Below are positions 24,223 through 35,285 of a stretch of 64,000 nucleotides of DNA, one piece after another; positions within the stretch are counted from its first letter, which is position 1; each line of letters begins with the position of its first letter. The notes beneath the pieces are model-generated. The model did not search any database and was not told the DNA's origin. It was given only the letters and a program-made list of their open reading frames with translations. Made by a program: the position numbers and the translations under genes. Location of the stretch: contig OZ034966.1 in NCBI GenBank assembly GCA_964030785.1, positions 9,105,152-9,169,151 on the forward strand, in the 5' to 3' direction. The DNA is from Siderastrea siderea (Eukaryota > Cnidaria > Anthozoa > Scleractinia > Rhizangiidae).

Positions 24223-24327
24223 ATCCTACACCGGTGCCAAAAACAGATATCGTAGAAGAGGAGCTTACAGTACTGGAATCAGTGAATTGGAGACCCCGTG
24301 GAATACTGCGACATGATAGGACTTTGA
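24223..24327 (+). pseudogene. partial second copy of the cyclin-box gene
   Basis: About 105 bases repeat the last third of the preceding gene at roughly 75% identity (ACACCGGTGCC... through TGGAATCAGTGAATTGGAGA to ACATGATAGGACTTTGA). One extra base after the NWRP codons shifts the frame. It marks an old tandem duplication whose 5' part has been deleted. Confidence 0.75.
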
Positions 24328-24413
24328 TATCTCACTGTATGTAAGAACAACTCAATTAAACGTATTCAATGCTATGCTCAATTTACTTTAATTCGTTACA
24401 GTCACATTTCAGT

Positions 24414-24695
24414 TTACATTGCTTTATGGAAAAACTTTCTGATTTGAGTTTGTCCCCGGGGCAGCTTGTTTGAAGGCCTTGTTTTCATCGCCTTTTTAAT
24501 TGGTTGGGAGCGAACTTTGAGCCCACCCCAGGCCTGCGACGACGTGTAGTCCTCGAACGGCGCTCGTCTTTTTCTGGTAGGCGACTCGCGCAGTAAACCA
24601 TCAGCTGTTAAAACAGACTGACTTGAAGGTGTTTCCACCACGTCCCCTTCGGCGAACCCACTTGAGAAAAGAGACTCCGATAGTTCTGATGATAA
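24414..24695 (-). CDS. small basic protein with C-terminal PIP box
   Basis: The frame is open from 24695 down to the stop at 24414; no ATG is available inside it, so either translation starts in an upstream exon or the start was lost. The last 75 residues contain a basic RKRR stretch and end in QTQIRKFF, a perfect match to the PCNA-interacting consensus Q-x-x-[ILM]-x-x-[FY]-[FY], four residues from the C-terminus. p21-type and PAF15-type PCNA binders carry the same motif. A TATA box lies at 24951-24958 on the same strand, divergent from nothing else. It converges on the cyclin-like gene. No family match recognised; function inferred only from the motif. Confidence 0.5.
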   Translation of the reverse strand, partial: LSSELSESLFSSGFAEGDVVETPSSQSVLTADGLLRESPTRKRRAPFEDYTSSQAWGGLKVRSQPIKKAMKTRPSNKLPRGQTQIRKFFHKAM

Positions 24696-24950
24696 TCAAA
24701 TGACAACAAATTAAAACAATTTAACACAGGGACTTCTATGAAAGGTTAGAAAATCGAGAAATTGTTTGGCATGACAGGATTTCGGGCCATTTCGCCTGAA
24801 AGATTTTACGCATAAAATGTTGTTCAATAATGGTTTGAAAAGAAAGGGGTCTTCAAATTAGGAAAATATATTGGCGTACTTACATCGCTATACTCTGGTC
24901 CTCTTATGGCATCCTGCTTGTGAATGAGTAATACGAACTTGACCGCTTTC

Positions 24951-24958
24951 TTTTTATA
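24951..24958 (-). promoter_or_regulatory. TATA box upstream of the PIP-box frame
   Basis: TATAAAAA on the minus strand, about 255 bases upstream of the open frame. The intervening leader has only very short ATG frames, so an intron is likely. Confidence 0.45.
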
Positions 24959-25839
24959 GAGTTTACTTAAGTTATGGATGCTCGGAGGGCCACGGTATTT
25001 CTGACCAGTAAGATCTTGCCTGGAGTTTACGCTCGCACGGACTTACTTCAAGCGTCTTTTGTCTTACCGAATACCACTACTGTGGATTACGTATTAAGGT
25101 AAACAGTCAATGTGAGACAGTTATTGTTTATTAAGTCTTAGCCGAATACCACTGCCTCGCATCCTTTGGAGGATTACGTAAGGTAAACAATCAATGTGAT
25201 GATGCTGTTGTTTGTAAGGTCTAATACCTTAAATTGTCATTCCTTTAACGTCTCAGTAAAAATTCCTGTTTAGGACCACGTAAAGCAACAATTGAGCATA
25301 TATGATGGCACGATAATTAACTGATTCCATTGACATCTAATGTTGCACACAGTGATACTGCTGTTGTTTGTAAGGTCTAATACCTTAAATTCCATTCCTT
25401 TAACGGTTCAGCGAAAATTCCCTTGTAGAACCACGCAAGTAATAAATTGACTATTATGATGTCGAGATACGTAACTTGCATTCTCTGTATGACCTAAATC
25501 AACAAATGCTGCACTTGATTGAAGACGGGTATATAGCGACGAACAGTTTTCTCTTTATTCGACGGAAACTACGGATTTCACGGAGTAGACGGATTTCTTT
25601 ATGCTAATCATAAGATGATAATGAAATTCATGAAATCCGTCTTGACCGTCAATACCGTCGAATCCGTTCACTTTCACCAAGTCTTTTAACGAGGGAAAAT
25701 GTATTGACCACCCCTCCCCTTCATATTTTTTAACGGACATCGAGCTTTAAACATTTTTCTCTTAATTCAACGGATTCTACGGATTTCACGGAGTAAGCGG
25801 ATTTCTTGATGCTAATTTTTAAATGACATTACAATCAGA
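24959..25839. other. degenerate tandem repeats, no gene
   Basis: A block with GTTGTTTGTAAGGTCTAATA at about 25208 recurs at about 25362 (period about 154). The segment around 25070-25200 repeats AATACCACT...GGATTACGTA at a different period. Near 25555-25815, TACGGATTTCACGGAGTA occurs twice with an inverted relative between. Possibly the right margin of the recombinase module. Confidence 0.45.
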
Positions 25840-25952
25840 TTGAATTATTATTATAGTAATTATTATCTTTATTATAATAATAATAATGATAATAATAATA
25901 ATAATAGTATTATTATTATTATTATTATTATTATTCATTATTCATTATTCAA

Positions 25953-25991
<39 letters not shown>

Positions 25992-26040
25992 TAATAATAT
26001 TAATAATATTATTATTATTATTAATATTATTATTATTATA

Positions 26041-26100
<60 letters not shown>

Positions 26101-26116
26101 GAATAATGATATAATG

Positions 26117-26157
<41 letters not shown>

Positions 26158-26200
26158 TATTATTATTATAATAAAGATAATAATTACTATAATAATAATT
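25840..26200. repeat. (TTA/TAA)n microsatellite, self-complementary
   Basis: About 360 bases alternating between (ATT)n and (AAT)n blocks, which makes the whole run a series of inverted repeats. Confidence 0.9.
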
Positions 26201-26214
26201 CAATAATTGTAATC

Positions 26215-26565
26215 ATCCCTGTCCTCGTCCTCCTCTGCATCCTCATCCTCACCCCTGTCCTTGTCCTCTTCCCCATCCTCTTTCTCACCCTTCTTCCTCG
26301 CCCTCTTCCTCATCTTCATCCCTGTCCATATCCTCCTCCTCATCCTCCTCATCCTTATCCTCATCCCTGTCCTCGTCCTCGTCCTTATCCTCATCCTCAT
26401 CCTCATCCTCGTCCTCATCCTCGTCCTCCTCCTCATCTTCACCCTCATCCCCGTCCTCGTCCTCATCCTCATACCTGTCCTCGTCCTCATCCTCTTCCAT
26501 GCCCTCGTCCTCCTCATCCTCTTCCTCGTCAGCGTCGTCGTTGACCTCATCCTCATCAACGCCCA
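26215..26565. repeat. (CATCCT)n microsatellite
   Basis: Same family as the arrays at 3.5 and 19.9 kb. It borders GPCR duplication copy B. Confidence 0.9.
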
Positions 26566-28425
26566 GAATGCTATTGTCTTTTTGTGAGACCTACTTACAG
26601 TGCGGAATTTTGAAAAGAGCGGCACTAATAATGACAACGTTCCAGTAGAATTAGTATCCTGCCACTGCCTCAACTGAGACTTACCTTTGACAATATTCAT
26701 CTCTTTCATAATTCATTTCCTGATGACGGATTTGTTTCAGGCTTTCAAAATAGTTTCATGTAGTTCAGGCGGTTTAAAAGCGAAGTGCGAAGGGCTACTC
26801 AGACTCGCGCCATTCACGCTCGCTCTCTTACATCCGCACTAAAATATTCAGAGATTTTTTTGTGAAGGTCGACAAAGAGGAAATATTATGAAACTGAAAA
26901 AAAAGTAAAATTAAGCCTTGTTTAACAAAAAGTGCAGAACTTGCCTTTGACAAAAATCTAACCTAAATTTGTTGACAGGACAATTACCATTGGAGCGTAG
27001 AACACTGATGCACATGTTTTCTTAACAGTGGCACAAAATTAGATGCCTTTCAGTAGAAACTACCATACTGAATTCTAGCTCACATCTTACGTTTACTTAC
27101 ACCTCAATTCATCATTTTACGTTACGCTATACTACTCCATATTGTAAGTGCTGGTCAGGCCTTAAGTTATGTTAATAAGCGCTCCTGCTTTAGTTTTAAT
27201 TGGCAGTAAAGCTTATGCCTTAGTAGTTGCAATTCACGTTCTTCAATATTTGTTCGTTATACCATTTACAAGGCTGTTTCACTTTGACTTTTTATAAATG
27301 TGCCAATCGTAGCGCCTCTGCTTCGGCTGTTGTAGACATCGAGAGAACTTTTTGGAATCCACTTTCTTAAATGGGCTCGGAAGCAACAGGGAAAAACAGT
27401 TTTGATTTCCCGGCGAAAATCTTTGTTCACCACACAGTAGACCAGCGGATCCGTCGCCGAATTGATCCCAACTGATATGGCGACAACTGCGAGGAGAATG
27501 TTGTGGTAGCTCTGGTAGACGAATCGGTAGGTTTCCCCCCAGTAAACCATTGCAAGGTTGAACATTTGGTACGGGAGCATAGTCAAAGCGAACACGATCA
27601 CTAGCGGCTTAAGAATTCTTTGCGTTTTTCTGGTTTGGTGCAGAATGGTCTTTGCGTTGAGCATCGAAGATGAAAGCGGTGACCCAAGGCAAGGATTTGG
27701 TGCTTCGTACTGAAGTTCCTTCAATCTCTTCGAAACTTTTTCCCCAATCCTTTGATAGCTAAAGGCTATGATGCTTAGTGGGAGAACATACATTAATATG
27801 GCGTTGATCGTGGTCAAGTTGCGATGAAAAGTATGCGAGAATGCATTATCGCATGATGGTGATCCGACAGAATCGTATTTTCTATAGAGGTAAATCGGCA
27901 GGGAAGCCACGAAGAACGCTGTCACCCAGATAGCGCTTACGATAAATAGAATTCGTTTCGAACGTGGTCTTCTTCCAGACTCAGGTATTGGTACGACGAT
28001 CTTCCATGCAATGTTTACGTACCTCTCAGCTGCAATAGCGGTGATGGACCAAATGCATGCACCAAAGAAAGTCTCTGTGAATGGGACAATGTACAAACAA
28101 GCTATCCTACCGAGTAGCCATTCATATGGAAACTGAATATGCAAGATCACCAGCGGATAATTGAACAACAAAATGCCCAGATCTGCAAATGCCAGGCTTA
28201 GTAGGTACGGGCTCATGGTAGAAAGTGCTTTAGTTCCCATAATAATCTTTACGCAAACAATAACATTTCCAATTACACCAAACAAACCGATGGCAGTTTG
28301 AAGGATAAGCTGGAAGATGGTAAACCCAAATGGCAGCTTCAAGTAAATTCCTTCGCTGCTGCTGTCTTCTGACGAAGAATTGTTTAGCATTTTGATAGCA
28401 CAAGACCTGAAATGCAAAGGACTTT
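26566..28425 (-). repeat. segmental duplication, copy B (GPCR unit)
   Basis: Aligns with 4301-6170 across the non-coding downstream block (26566-27265) and the gene. Copies differ by scattered substitutions and small indels. Confidence 0.85.
27266..28390 (-). CDS. rhodopsin-like GPCR, intact
   Basis: Protein of 374 aa from the first ATG (28390). Seven hydrophobic segments are visible. The N-terminus is short and Ser-rich with an Asn-glycosylation site (NNSS). TM1 has GNVIV, TM2 LAFADLG, and TM3 starts with the disulphide Cys (RIACLY) and ends in ERY instead of DRY. TM5 and TM6 flank a basic third loop, and TM7 carries DPLVY in place of NPxxY. The palmitoylation-type CC of the tail follows (FPCCFRAH). 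A pyrimidine tract plus CAG just upstream of the ATG looks like a splice acceptor, so the coding region sits in one exon after a 5' UTR intron. Plasma-membrane receptor; ligand unknown. Confidence 0.88.
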   Translation of the reverse strand: MLNNSSSEDSSSEGIYLKLPFGFTIFQLILQTAIGLFGVIGNVIVCVKIIMGTKALSTMSPYLLSLAFADLGILLFNYPLVILHIQFPYEWLLGRIACLYIVPFTETFFGACIWSITAIAAERYVNIAWKIVVPIPESGRRPRSKRILFIVSAIWVTAFFVASLPIYLYRKYDSVGSPSCDNAFSHTFHRNLTTINAILMYVLPLSIIAFSYQRIGEKVSKRLKELQYEAPNPCLGSPLSSSMLNAKTILHQTRKTQRILKPLVIVFALTMLPYQMFNLAMVYWGETYRFVYQSYHNILLAVVAISVGINSATDPLVYCVVNKDFRREIKTVFPCCFRAHLRKWIPKSSLDVYNSRSRGATIGTFIKSQSETAL

Positions 28426-29454
28426 GGTTAATTAGCGAAGATGTTTCACTTATTTGCGTTCGAGAAATGACAGAACCCGTATTTCACATGAGTTTATTTC
28501 ATTTTATTTTTTTTCTATTTCACAAAAAAAAATGCTTCAGGGCTCAAGGACTTTAATTTTGCAAAAATTCCCTCAGAGTCATATTACCCCTCGGACGTTC
28601 AAAGTGGAAGGGAAGGGGTTGGTGAGTGCCACCACTCTTAAGGTTTTTCTTCAAATTTTTGCAGAGGAATATTTTTTCAGCAGCTGCCGTTTTTTAGTAC
28701 CTGTACGCTTATTTCAGCAAAGTTTGGGAAGAATTGGTTCCTAAAGTATAGTCAGATGACGTCATAAGTTTAATGACGTCAATCCATTTTTTGAACAAAA
28801 AATGCATGGTTTCGCCATTTTTTTTTGAAAGAAAGTCGAAAGGAAAGTACAAATGCCGCCAAAGGGAAGCAAATTGTTTAATTATGTCGTATTTTCCAAC
28901 TTTTTGTAAAATCCATTTTGGGTGATGTCTCAGGCCCTCAGCAGTGCAACAACCGATAAGATATACCTCCGACTCTTGGAGCTCATCAAAGGCTATCTAT
29001 TAAAGGTAAAATCTTTGGAATATTGCAACACAAAAAAAAACCCGTCGGACAAGTTCCATAAACTCCCACCTCCCTCCCCCCCACCTTGTGCCGCAGTGGG
29101 GGTACGAGTTTGCTTGTACGTCCGAGGGTTAAGGTATTCATATTAAAGAGCTGGACTATCTCGGGATCAGATCGCATTGTAATGGAAACTCCTGTTTCAA
29201 AACTATGTAATGTAATAAGGGAAAAACGAAACAACTTACATCTGGCATCTTTTCAACACGGAGAGTTTTTGAAACGCTATTCTGTAATTTAACTAAAATA
29301 GAAATGCTTAAAGGAGTTTTGGAGTACGCTTATGAATATGCCACTATCGTTCATTGCATAATTGAACAGCTTGGTTGTTAGTTGATCTGTAGATGATGAT
29401 GATCAGAAACTATTGACCATCAGAACAACACAATTTGCATCTCAGTTTTGAATC
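28426..29454. other. intergenic, nothing recognised
   Basis: AT-rich, homopolymer runs, short frames without domains. Confidence 0.4.
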
Positions 29455-30735
29455 ACTGGGGGAGGACGAATTATTCGACCAGGTTGTTTCAATTGGTCAT
29501 CTGCGGAGTGCAGTGAGGTCAGCTTTTATCGAAACGGCGATTCTAAGTTTAGCCGTTAAATTGGCCGACTTTATGCCTTTATGCTTTTACTACAAATTAA
29601 CGCAAAACACATAAGGAAGATTTTAAGGGACGGTTTAATTAAAAGGAATTGTCTTTTTTCACTACGATTTCAATGGATTCACGAACCATGATCTTCAGAA
29701 TAAGTGGATTACGCACCAAGCTGGGCTACTTATTTACGGATTACGGCTAAATTTGATCTTTTGTCACGTGTCACAAGTATATTTTTGCTCCTATCGTGTG
29801 CCCTACCATTGTAGTGCCTTGCTACTGCCGTGTAGCAGAAAAGAAAGGTAAGAAAGGAAAAAATGTTTGCTGCATCAAATGTTTTCGGACATGACGACCT
29901 TTTTTAACGGGTGAATGGTGAATTTGTTTCTATACGTCAGCAGCGCTGACGACAGGCTTTTGAAAAGATAGCATAATGAATGAACAGGTTTTAGATCGCC
30001 TTGCATACCTCATTTTTGTCGATTGCACTGTCGCATTCAAGTCTTGCAACTGCTTTGAGAAGTACCTAATTTACGCTTTTTGCTCCATTTAAGAGGTGAA
30101 CATTTGTGAAATCGTGACGCTTTTTGGAGCAACCAAGAAGCCCTCTAAACCTTTTATAATTTATACTGAAGACCCGAAAACGAAGAAAACTAGTTTAAAT
30201 TTCACTGATTAATTTACATGTTCAAGATGCAATACAGGTGCAATCGTCAGTTCTTTGAACTAGAATCAGAATAAAAAGCATAGACTTACTTAAATTACAT
30301 CTTCTGATATGAGAACAGGGAGACAGTGCACCTGGTGCCAAACGCAGAAGGTCAACAAATGGCAACGAGAGAGGCTTAAAAGATGGCTAGAAGCCTAGGA
30401 AAGGGGGCTTGGAATGGCGGTTTAGGCAGGGTAATGCGGCGATGTTTGTTTTATCTGCTAATGACTTACCTTTATATAGAGCAATTTATGGGCTGGCGGG
30501 TGGTTTTATAGGCGTTATTAATTCGATCTTTCTACATTCACGCTATTTCTACATTCAAGACAGTTGTTGTGCAGTTCAATGATGGGAAAAAAATCTCGTG
30601 ACACTAGATAGTCTAGATACGGCAAGAGAACGCCTTTAACGGCTTGACTTACCTTTCTATAGGGCAATTTATGGGCTGGCGGGTGGTTTTATATGCGTTA
30701 TTTGGATCTTTAAAATATTAAGTGCCATAAACGAT
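29455..30735. repeat. dispersed repeat, copy 1 (empty sites)
   Basis: Starts at GGGAGGACGAATTATTCGAC and ends near ATAAACGAT. It aligns with 56595-59365. This copy lacks three insertions found in the other copy and so preserves their empty target sites. A 40-base block (GCAATTTATGGGCTGGCGGG) is doubled here at 30480 and 30662, with a piece of a third repeat (GACACTAGATAGTCTAGATA, also at 55408) between. Non-coding. Confidence 0.75.
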
Positions 30736-30759
30736 AGTAGTACATTGGGCTCGTATGGG

Positions 30760-31030
30760 GCCTAATGCTGGCTTCTGATTGGTCGAGGGCTTTTGGCTTC
30801 TGATTGGTCAAGAGATTGTCATAGCAACGGGAAACCGCAGACTAGTAGGATCGTGGGCTCAAGGGGAAGTCACATGACCGGAACCGGAAGTGACCGGAAA
30901 ATCACATGACCGGAACCGGAAGTGACCCAAAACCGGAAGTCACGTGTTTTAGGATGGGAAACCGCTGAGCAGTTTGAAAAAAGGATCGTGGGCTCAAGGT
31001 GGAGTAAAACCACTGAGAAAACGCGGGCTC
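30760..31030. repeat. tandem block rich in CCAAT and ETS-like sites
   Basis: CTTCTGATTGGTC occurs twice (inverted CCAAT boxes). CCGGAAGT occurs at least four times, mostly as GACCGGAACCGGAAGTGACC. GGGAAACCGC...GGATCGTGGGCTCAAGG is repeated with a period of about 127 bases (30829 and 30956). This lies just outside or at the left end of the Polinton. It could be promoter-like DNA of the element's terminus or unrelated host sequence. Confidence 0.55.
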
Positions 31031-31109
31031 AAAGTCCAAAGTCCAATTTTTGCAGTGGGGGTGGTCCCTGGACTAAAAAAAAAAATAATAAATAAATAAA
31101 TAAATAAAA

Positions 31110-31290
31110 AAAAATAATTTAATGTTCCTTGGGTTTTTTTTACAAATCCTTTAGTGTTCCTTTGAATTAGTGTTCCTCCAACGTCCTTTTGATGGCTCAA
31201 GAGAAAGATACAATAAGTGAGAGAAAAAAATGAGGGTTCCATGAGTTCCTCTTTGATATGAGTGTTCCTGCTTTTTGATGAGTGTTCCTA
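31110..31290. repeat. AGTGTTCCT array at the Polinton left end
   Basis: Seven copies or variants of AGTGTTCCT (near 31119, 31151, 31170, 31234, 31247, 31260 and 31282) lie in the 180 bases after the PolB stop codon, with irregular spacing of 13-65 bases. May be terminal binding sites for replication factors of the element (inference). Confidence 0.55.
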
Positions 31291-31295
31291 TTGTT

Positions 31296-34200
31296 TCACT
31301 GGTATCCATAAGGGTAGGTGAAGAAGGTTTGTGGATCCACGACTCTCTTGTCGTACACCAGCTGGTACCATTTGTGCTGGGGATGTGTGTACAAGTCATA
31401 GGTTTTTGGATTGCGCACGATCTGATAAGTTTTGGTGACTTGAATCTGTCGTCGTTTCAGCAGGGGTTTCTGGATTTCGTCTTGGACATTCTGACGCATG
31501 ATGTGGTAGTTGAGTTGGGTCTTGCCCTCGCTGTTGAGACGAAAACCACGCACTTTACACTCAACCTGTCCTTCATTGGTTGCGTATCCATAATTCTTGG
31601 GGCCCGCACTTACAAATTCTTCAATGTACTCGTCCTTGCCCAATTCGGTCGTAAAATCGCCGAGGTAACGGCCTAATTGGGGGTTGGGTTGTCCTGGGTC
31701 TTGCAGGAAGATAACAGAGTCTGTGTCGTAGTACAAGACCCGTTCTCCCAAGGATTCCAGGGCTTCATACAGTTTGAGTCGGGCGTGACAGGTAGTGAAC
31801 GCGGCCACGAAGATGTTCAGGTTGGGTGAGACGGGGATGTCCTCTTCTTGATGTTGATAATGTACTTCGACCATGTTATCATTGATCACGGAGACGTGAC
31901 GTATATCGACGGTATCCGTTTCTAAGAATTGGTGGAAAGCTTGAGGATCATCAAAGGTTTGGATTTGGGTCTTGTTAAGGCGTTGTCCAAACTTGCCCCA
32001 CATGGAGTTCAACATCAGCTTAGCTAGGGTACGCAGGCCCGGGTTGTATTCGATCTTGTTGTAGTCCAACTGGATGCCTTCATGCAGGAAGTACTGTTCG
32101 ATGTAACTTTGTTTTTCTTCTTCTGTCATGTCGTCCTTAGGCCACCCACTGGCTTCTTGTTTAATTTTAAGCCAGGTATTAACGTAATCTTCGAAGAGCC
32201 CCTCACAGGTTTCGGGGAAGTGCCAGACTTCGTGGATGTACTGGACTTGGTACCCGAGCTCGACGGCTTTCTCTAATTCGGGGGTGCACCAGGTACTGGT
32301 CAAGGTGCGTTCCTCGTCGGTGTGAGGACAATGATAGGATCTGTCTAGAAGGGGTTTGGCCATTTCTTCTTCCACACAACGGGCACAGAGTGGAAAGAGC
32401 AGTTTGCCGTCATGGCGGTAAGGCAGCACGGGATGGTACAATTCACGGGGAGGCAGGACTTCACATTGGATCAATCCAAAGTATTGATGGATGTCAGTGT
32501 GACCTGGTTGTGAAAGGAAGGTTGGATGTCCTTTGGGGTAGATAGACTTCTTGTTGACCCACGGGTACAAGGAGGTGACATCGATGTAGTGGATCTTTTG
32601 GCCGGGGGTGATATGATGGTAGAGTTTGACGGCATTGGTACGACCCCCACAGAAAGCCTCTCGAGGTTGAAGAGGTTCTGTAAAGTCGAGTCCTTAGACG
32701 AAGGAGTCAATCTCTGGTTGGGTTTGTTGGAGGTGTTTCCATTCACATCCCCACATTTGAATGACCTTGTACCCTTGTTTGGTAAGCTGTTGGACTTTGT
32801 CTTGAGTGGCGTCGAAAACGTCATGCATACTCCGACCATAGTGACTGGTATGTTTTTCGTGGCGATTGGGGTAACAGGTTGGGCATCCGTGCCAGAAACA
32901 CCCTTGAAATTCGTAGACGGTGTGGGTGTCGGGGCAATAACCATCCACATGGATGTTGGTCCCGGGGATCTTATACTCGCCGGCATTGCGGACATGTTGT
33001 ACGTACTGGCGATGACTTGGATGGGGATGGTCCGGATAGGCGCAGGCCATGAGATCGTGGTGGTTCAAGTCGTCGGGGCTGAGATCTTGGAGTGCGCGAT
33101 GGCGTAGTTGGTGATCGCACCAGGTTAGCCAGTGGAGGGCTGGGAGGGACTGATTGATCTTGTTTCTCCAACCACCACGGATGGGTTCACTGGCAATACT
33201 GTTGGGGATCATCCGGTTCCTACGTAAATCTCTATTACAAGCTGAGGCAATGGTGATGTGTTCAAAGGGATTGAATCCTGTCAAGTCTTCAAACAAGCGT
33301 TTGAAAGTCAGACATCCTTGTTTCAAGAGGCGTACATCCGATTCACAATAGGCGATCAACTCTTGTTTAAAATTAAACACCACGCCCTGGTCGCGTTGTT
33401 CTTGATGCCAGGTTTCGAAGGCTTGTCTGTCTTGGGGTGACATGGTTTCGGGCATGTAGTAATCGCGTGATGGGAGGATGCCCACGTAGTTTTGATAATA
33501 ATCATCGGGCTGGTTGAACTTGTGTGGGAAGTAACCTTTGCAGAGTTCTGTCAAGCCAAAGGTTTTGGGAAACGCGGAGAGGGGCATCTGGAAGAAACTC
33601 ATGGAATCAATGAACCGGATGCGATCGTGCTTCACCTCAAGCAGTTTACATCCGTTCCGGAGTTGTTGGACGATCCGGTTGTCACCATAGTATTGATGGA
33701 TGATAAAGTACCCATCGTACCCTTGAAAATTATGGGCCAACACAATGACTTGACGGGTATCGTGGAGTGTCAAGGTATCCAACCATTCCAGAAAGTCGCG
33801 GATACAGAAGGGACCTAAGAACCGCTGGGGTGGATCGTTGTCGTCTTCGGTTTCGGCCACGACGAGATTGGCAATGTGTTTTTCCTTGGGTTGCATGGCT
33901 TCAATATCAAAGAAGACATGAAGGGGTGGTAGGTCGTCCTCCTCCTCTTCGGGTGCAGGGGGTTCCGCGGCGGCGGTACCTCGTTTGGCGCGAGACCCTC
34001 CTTGGTGTTTCCTCTTTCTTTTCTTCTTGTCTTGAGTGGCTCTTTGTATGAAACATAAGTGGTCGTCGGCGTGCACGTACTCATGGCAAGAAGGGCAATC
34101 CACGTGCCAACAAAGGTGACGTTCAATGTTGGACAAGCCTACATTTTGTTGATAGCAGGTAGGACATCGGCGTCGTTGAGAGCATACGGAGGACTGGGAG

Positions 34201-35285
34201 TCGGTGACGGGTTTGCCAGCGTGGGTCTTGCCAACATGCAATTCCAAACACGTGTTTCCAAAAAAGTCCCTATGACACGACTGGCAACGTTGAGTGGCTT
34301 TGAGGTGTCGGGGGAAGGCATACTGGAAATCGGGGCACTCTTTCTGTCGACAGGATCCACACAACTTTTTCTTGGTGCATCGATGCAGTCCCTCGGTGTT
34401 GTAGGGTTTCCAACAATCAGCACAGACATAACTGGACCCGAAAAAACCAGGCAACTTGGTGATGACATCATAATGGTTTTGGTTGTGCAGTAGGATCAGT
34501 TGTTTGTCTTGAAGGGGTCCAAAGGTAGTGATGTGGAACGATCGATGCGCATCCACCAGGATGATCTGGTAACCTGTGAGGGATGGGGTTTGACTGAAAG
34601 CCGTCAAGGCATCGTAGCTGCATGCTCCAAAGGGCACTTTGGCTTCTCGATTCAGGTCCCAAGCGAGGGTTCTTTGCAGTGGACCCTTCCCCTTGCGAAT
34701 GGCTTCCTGTTTCGGGTGTTGGTCCACTCTGGCCTTGGCGACCACAAGGGCTCTGGCACAGCAGAGCTCATCGTCGTTTTTGATTGTTATGACACTCCGT
34801 TTGTTGGTTGTCAACATGGTCATGGTAGGGTGGCCTGGTTTACCCCGTAGTGGTCTTCCTCTTCCCTGAGGAGCATGATGGACTTGAGTGATGGAAACTT
34901 GAAAGGAGTCATCCATTTCAAATTGTTCGTTGCTGTTCAAGGCTTGCGCTAAACGGTTGAACAGGGCCTCTACACGCTCTGTGTCTTGACGCCATTCACC
35001 TGCACGTAATCCCCAGCCCTGGAAATTATTGTGGAGCCTGTTTGACGCGATAGTGAAGTAGAGTCGATCTTGATCGTGGAGGTCAGGTGTAGTGGTTAAT
35101 ACTTGATTCACCGCTCGACGTAATCCGTCTTGGAGAGCTTGGGTAATGTTTTGACCTGGAATCAAGTTCCCCCTTTGGCGTAAACGGGTATTGAAATGAC
35201 GTTCCTGTACCCCCAGGCGTTGACTCCTCCTATTCACAAAACGTTCGAGTTCAAAGTCGAAGGCACCCTCTTCATTGGTATCCAT
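31296..35285 (-). pseudogene. POLB: protein-primed DNA polymerase B with one in-frame stop
   Basis: Replicative polymerase of the element. The frame is continuous over 1330 codons except for a single TAA at 32694-32696, between the exonuclease and polymerase parts. N-terminal part: an N-terminal Polinton motif (DDELCCARAL, about 171-180), several Cys/His zinc-binding clusters (about 288-412), 3'-5' exonuclease motifs Exo I FFDIEA (458-463), Exo II HNFQGYDGY (518-526) and Exo III YCESD (646-650), and an endonuclease-like VYEFQGCFWHGCP (790-802). C-terminal part: motif A DVTSLYPWVNK near 32560-32590, motif B NSMWGKFG near 31990, and motif C YYDTDS near 31725. No frameshift, so the lesion is one nonsense codon. 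Alternatives are readthrough or an assembly error. Confidence 0.92.

Noticed and set aside
24651..24958. A first exon for the PIP-box gene using the GTAAGT near 24880 and the CAG near 24680
   Set aside because: The phase of the candidate exon does not join the PIP frame without a stop, so no model is proposed.
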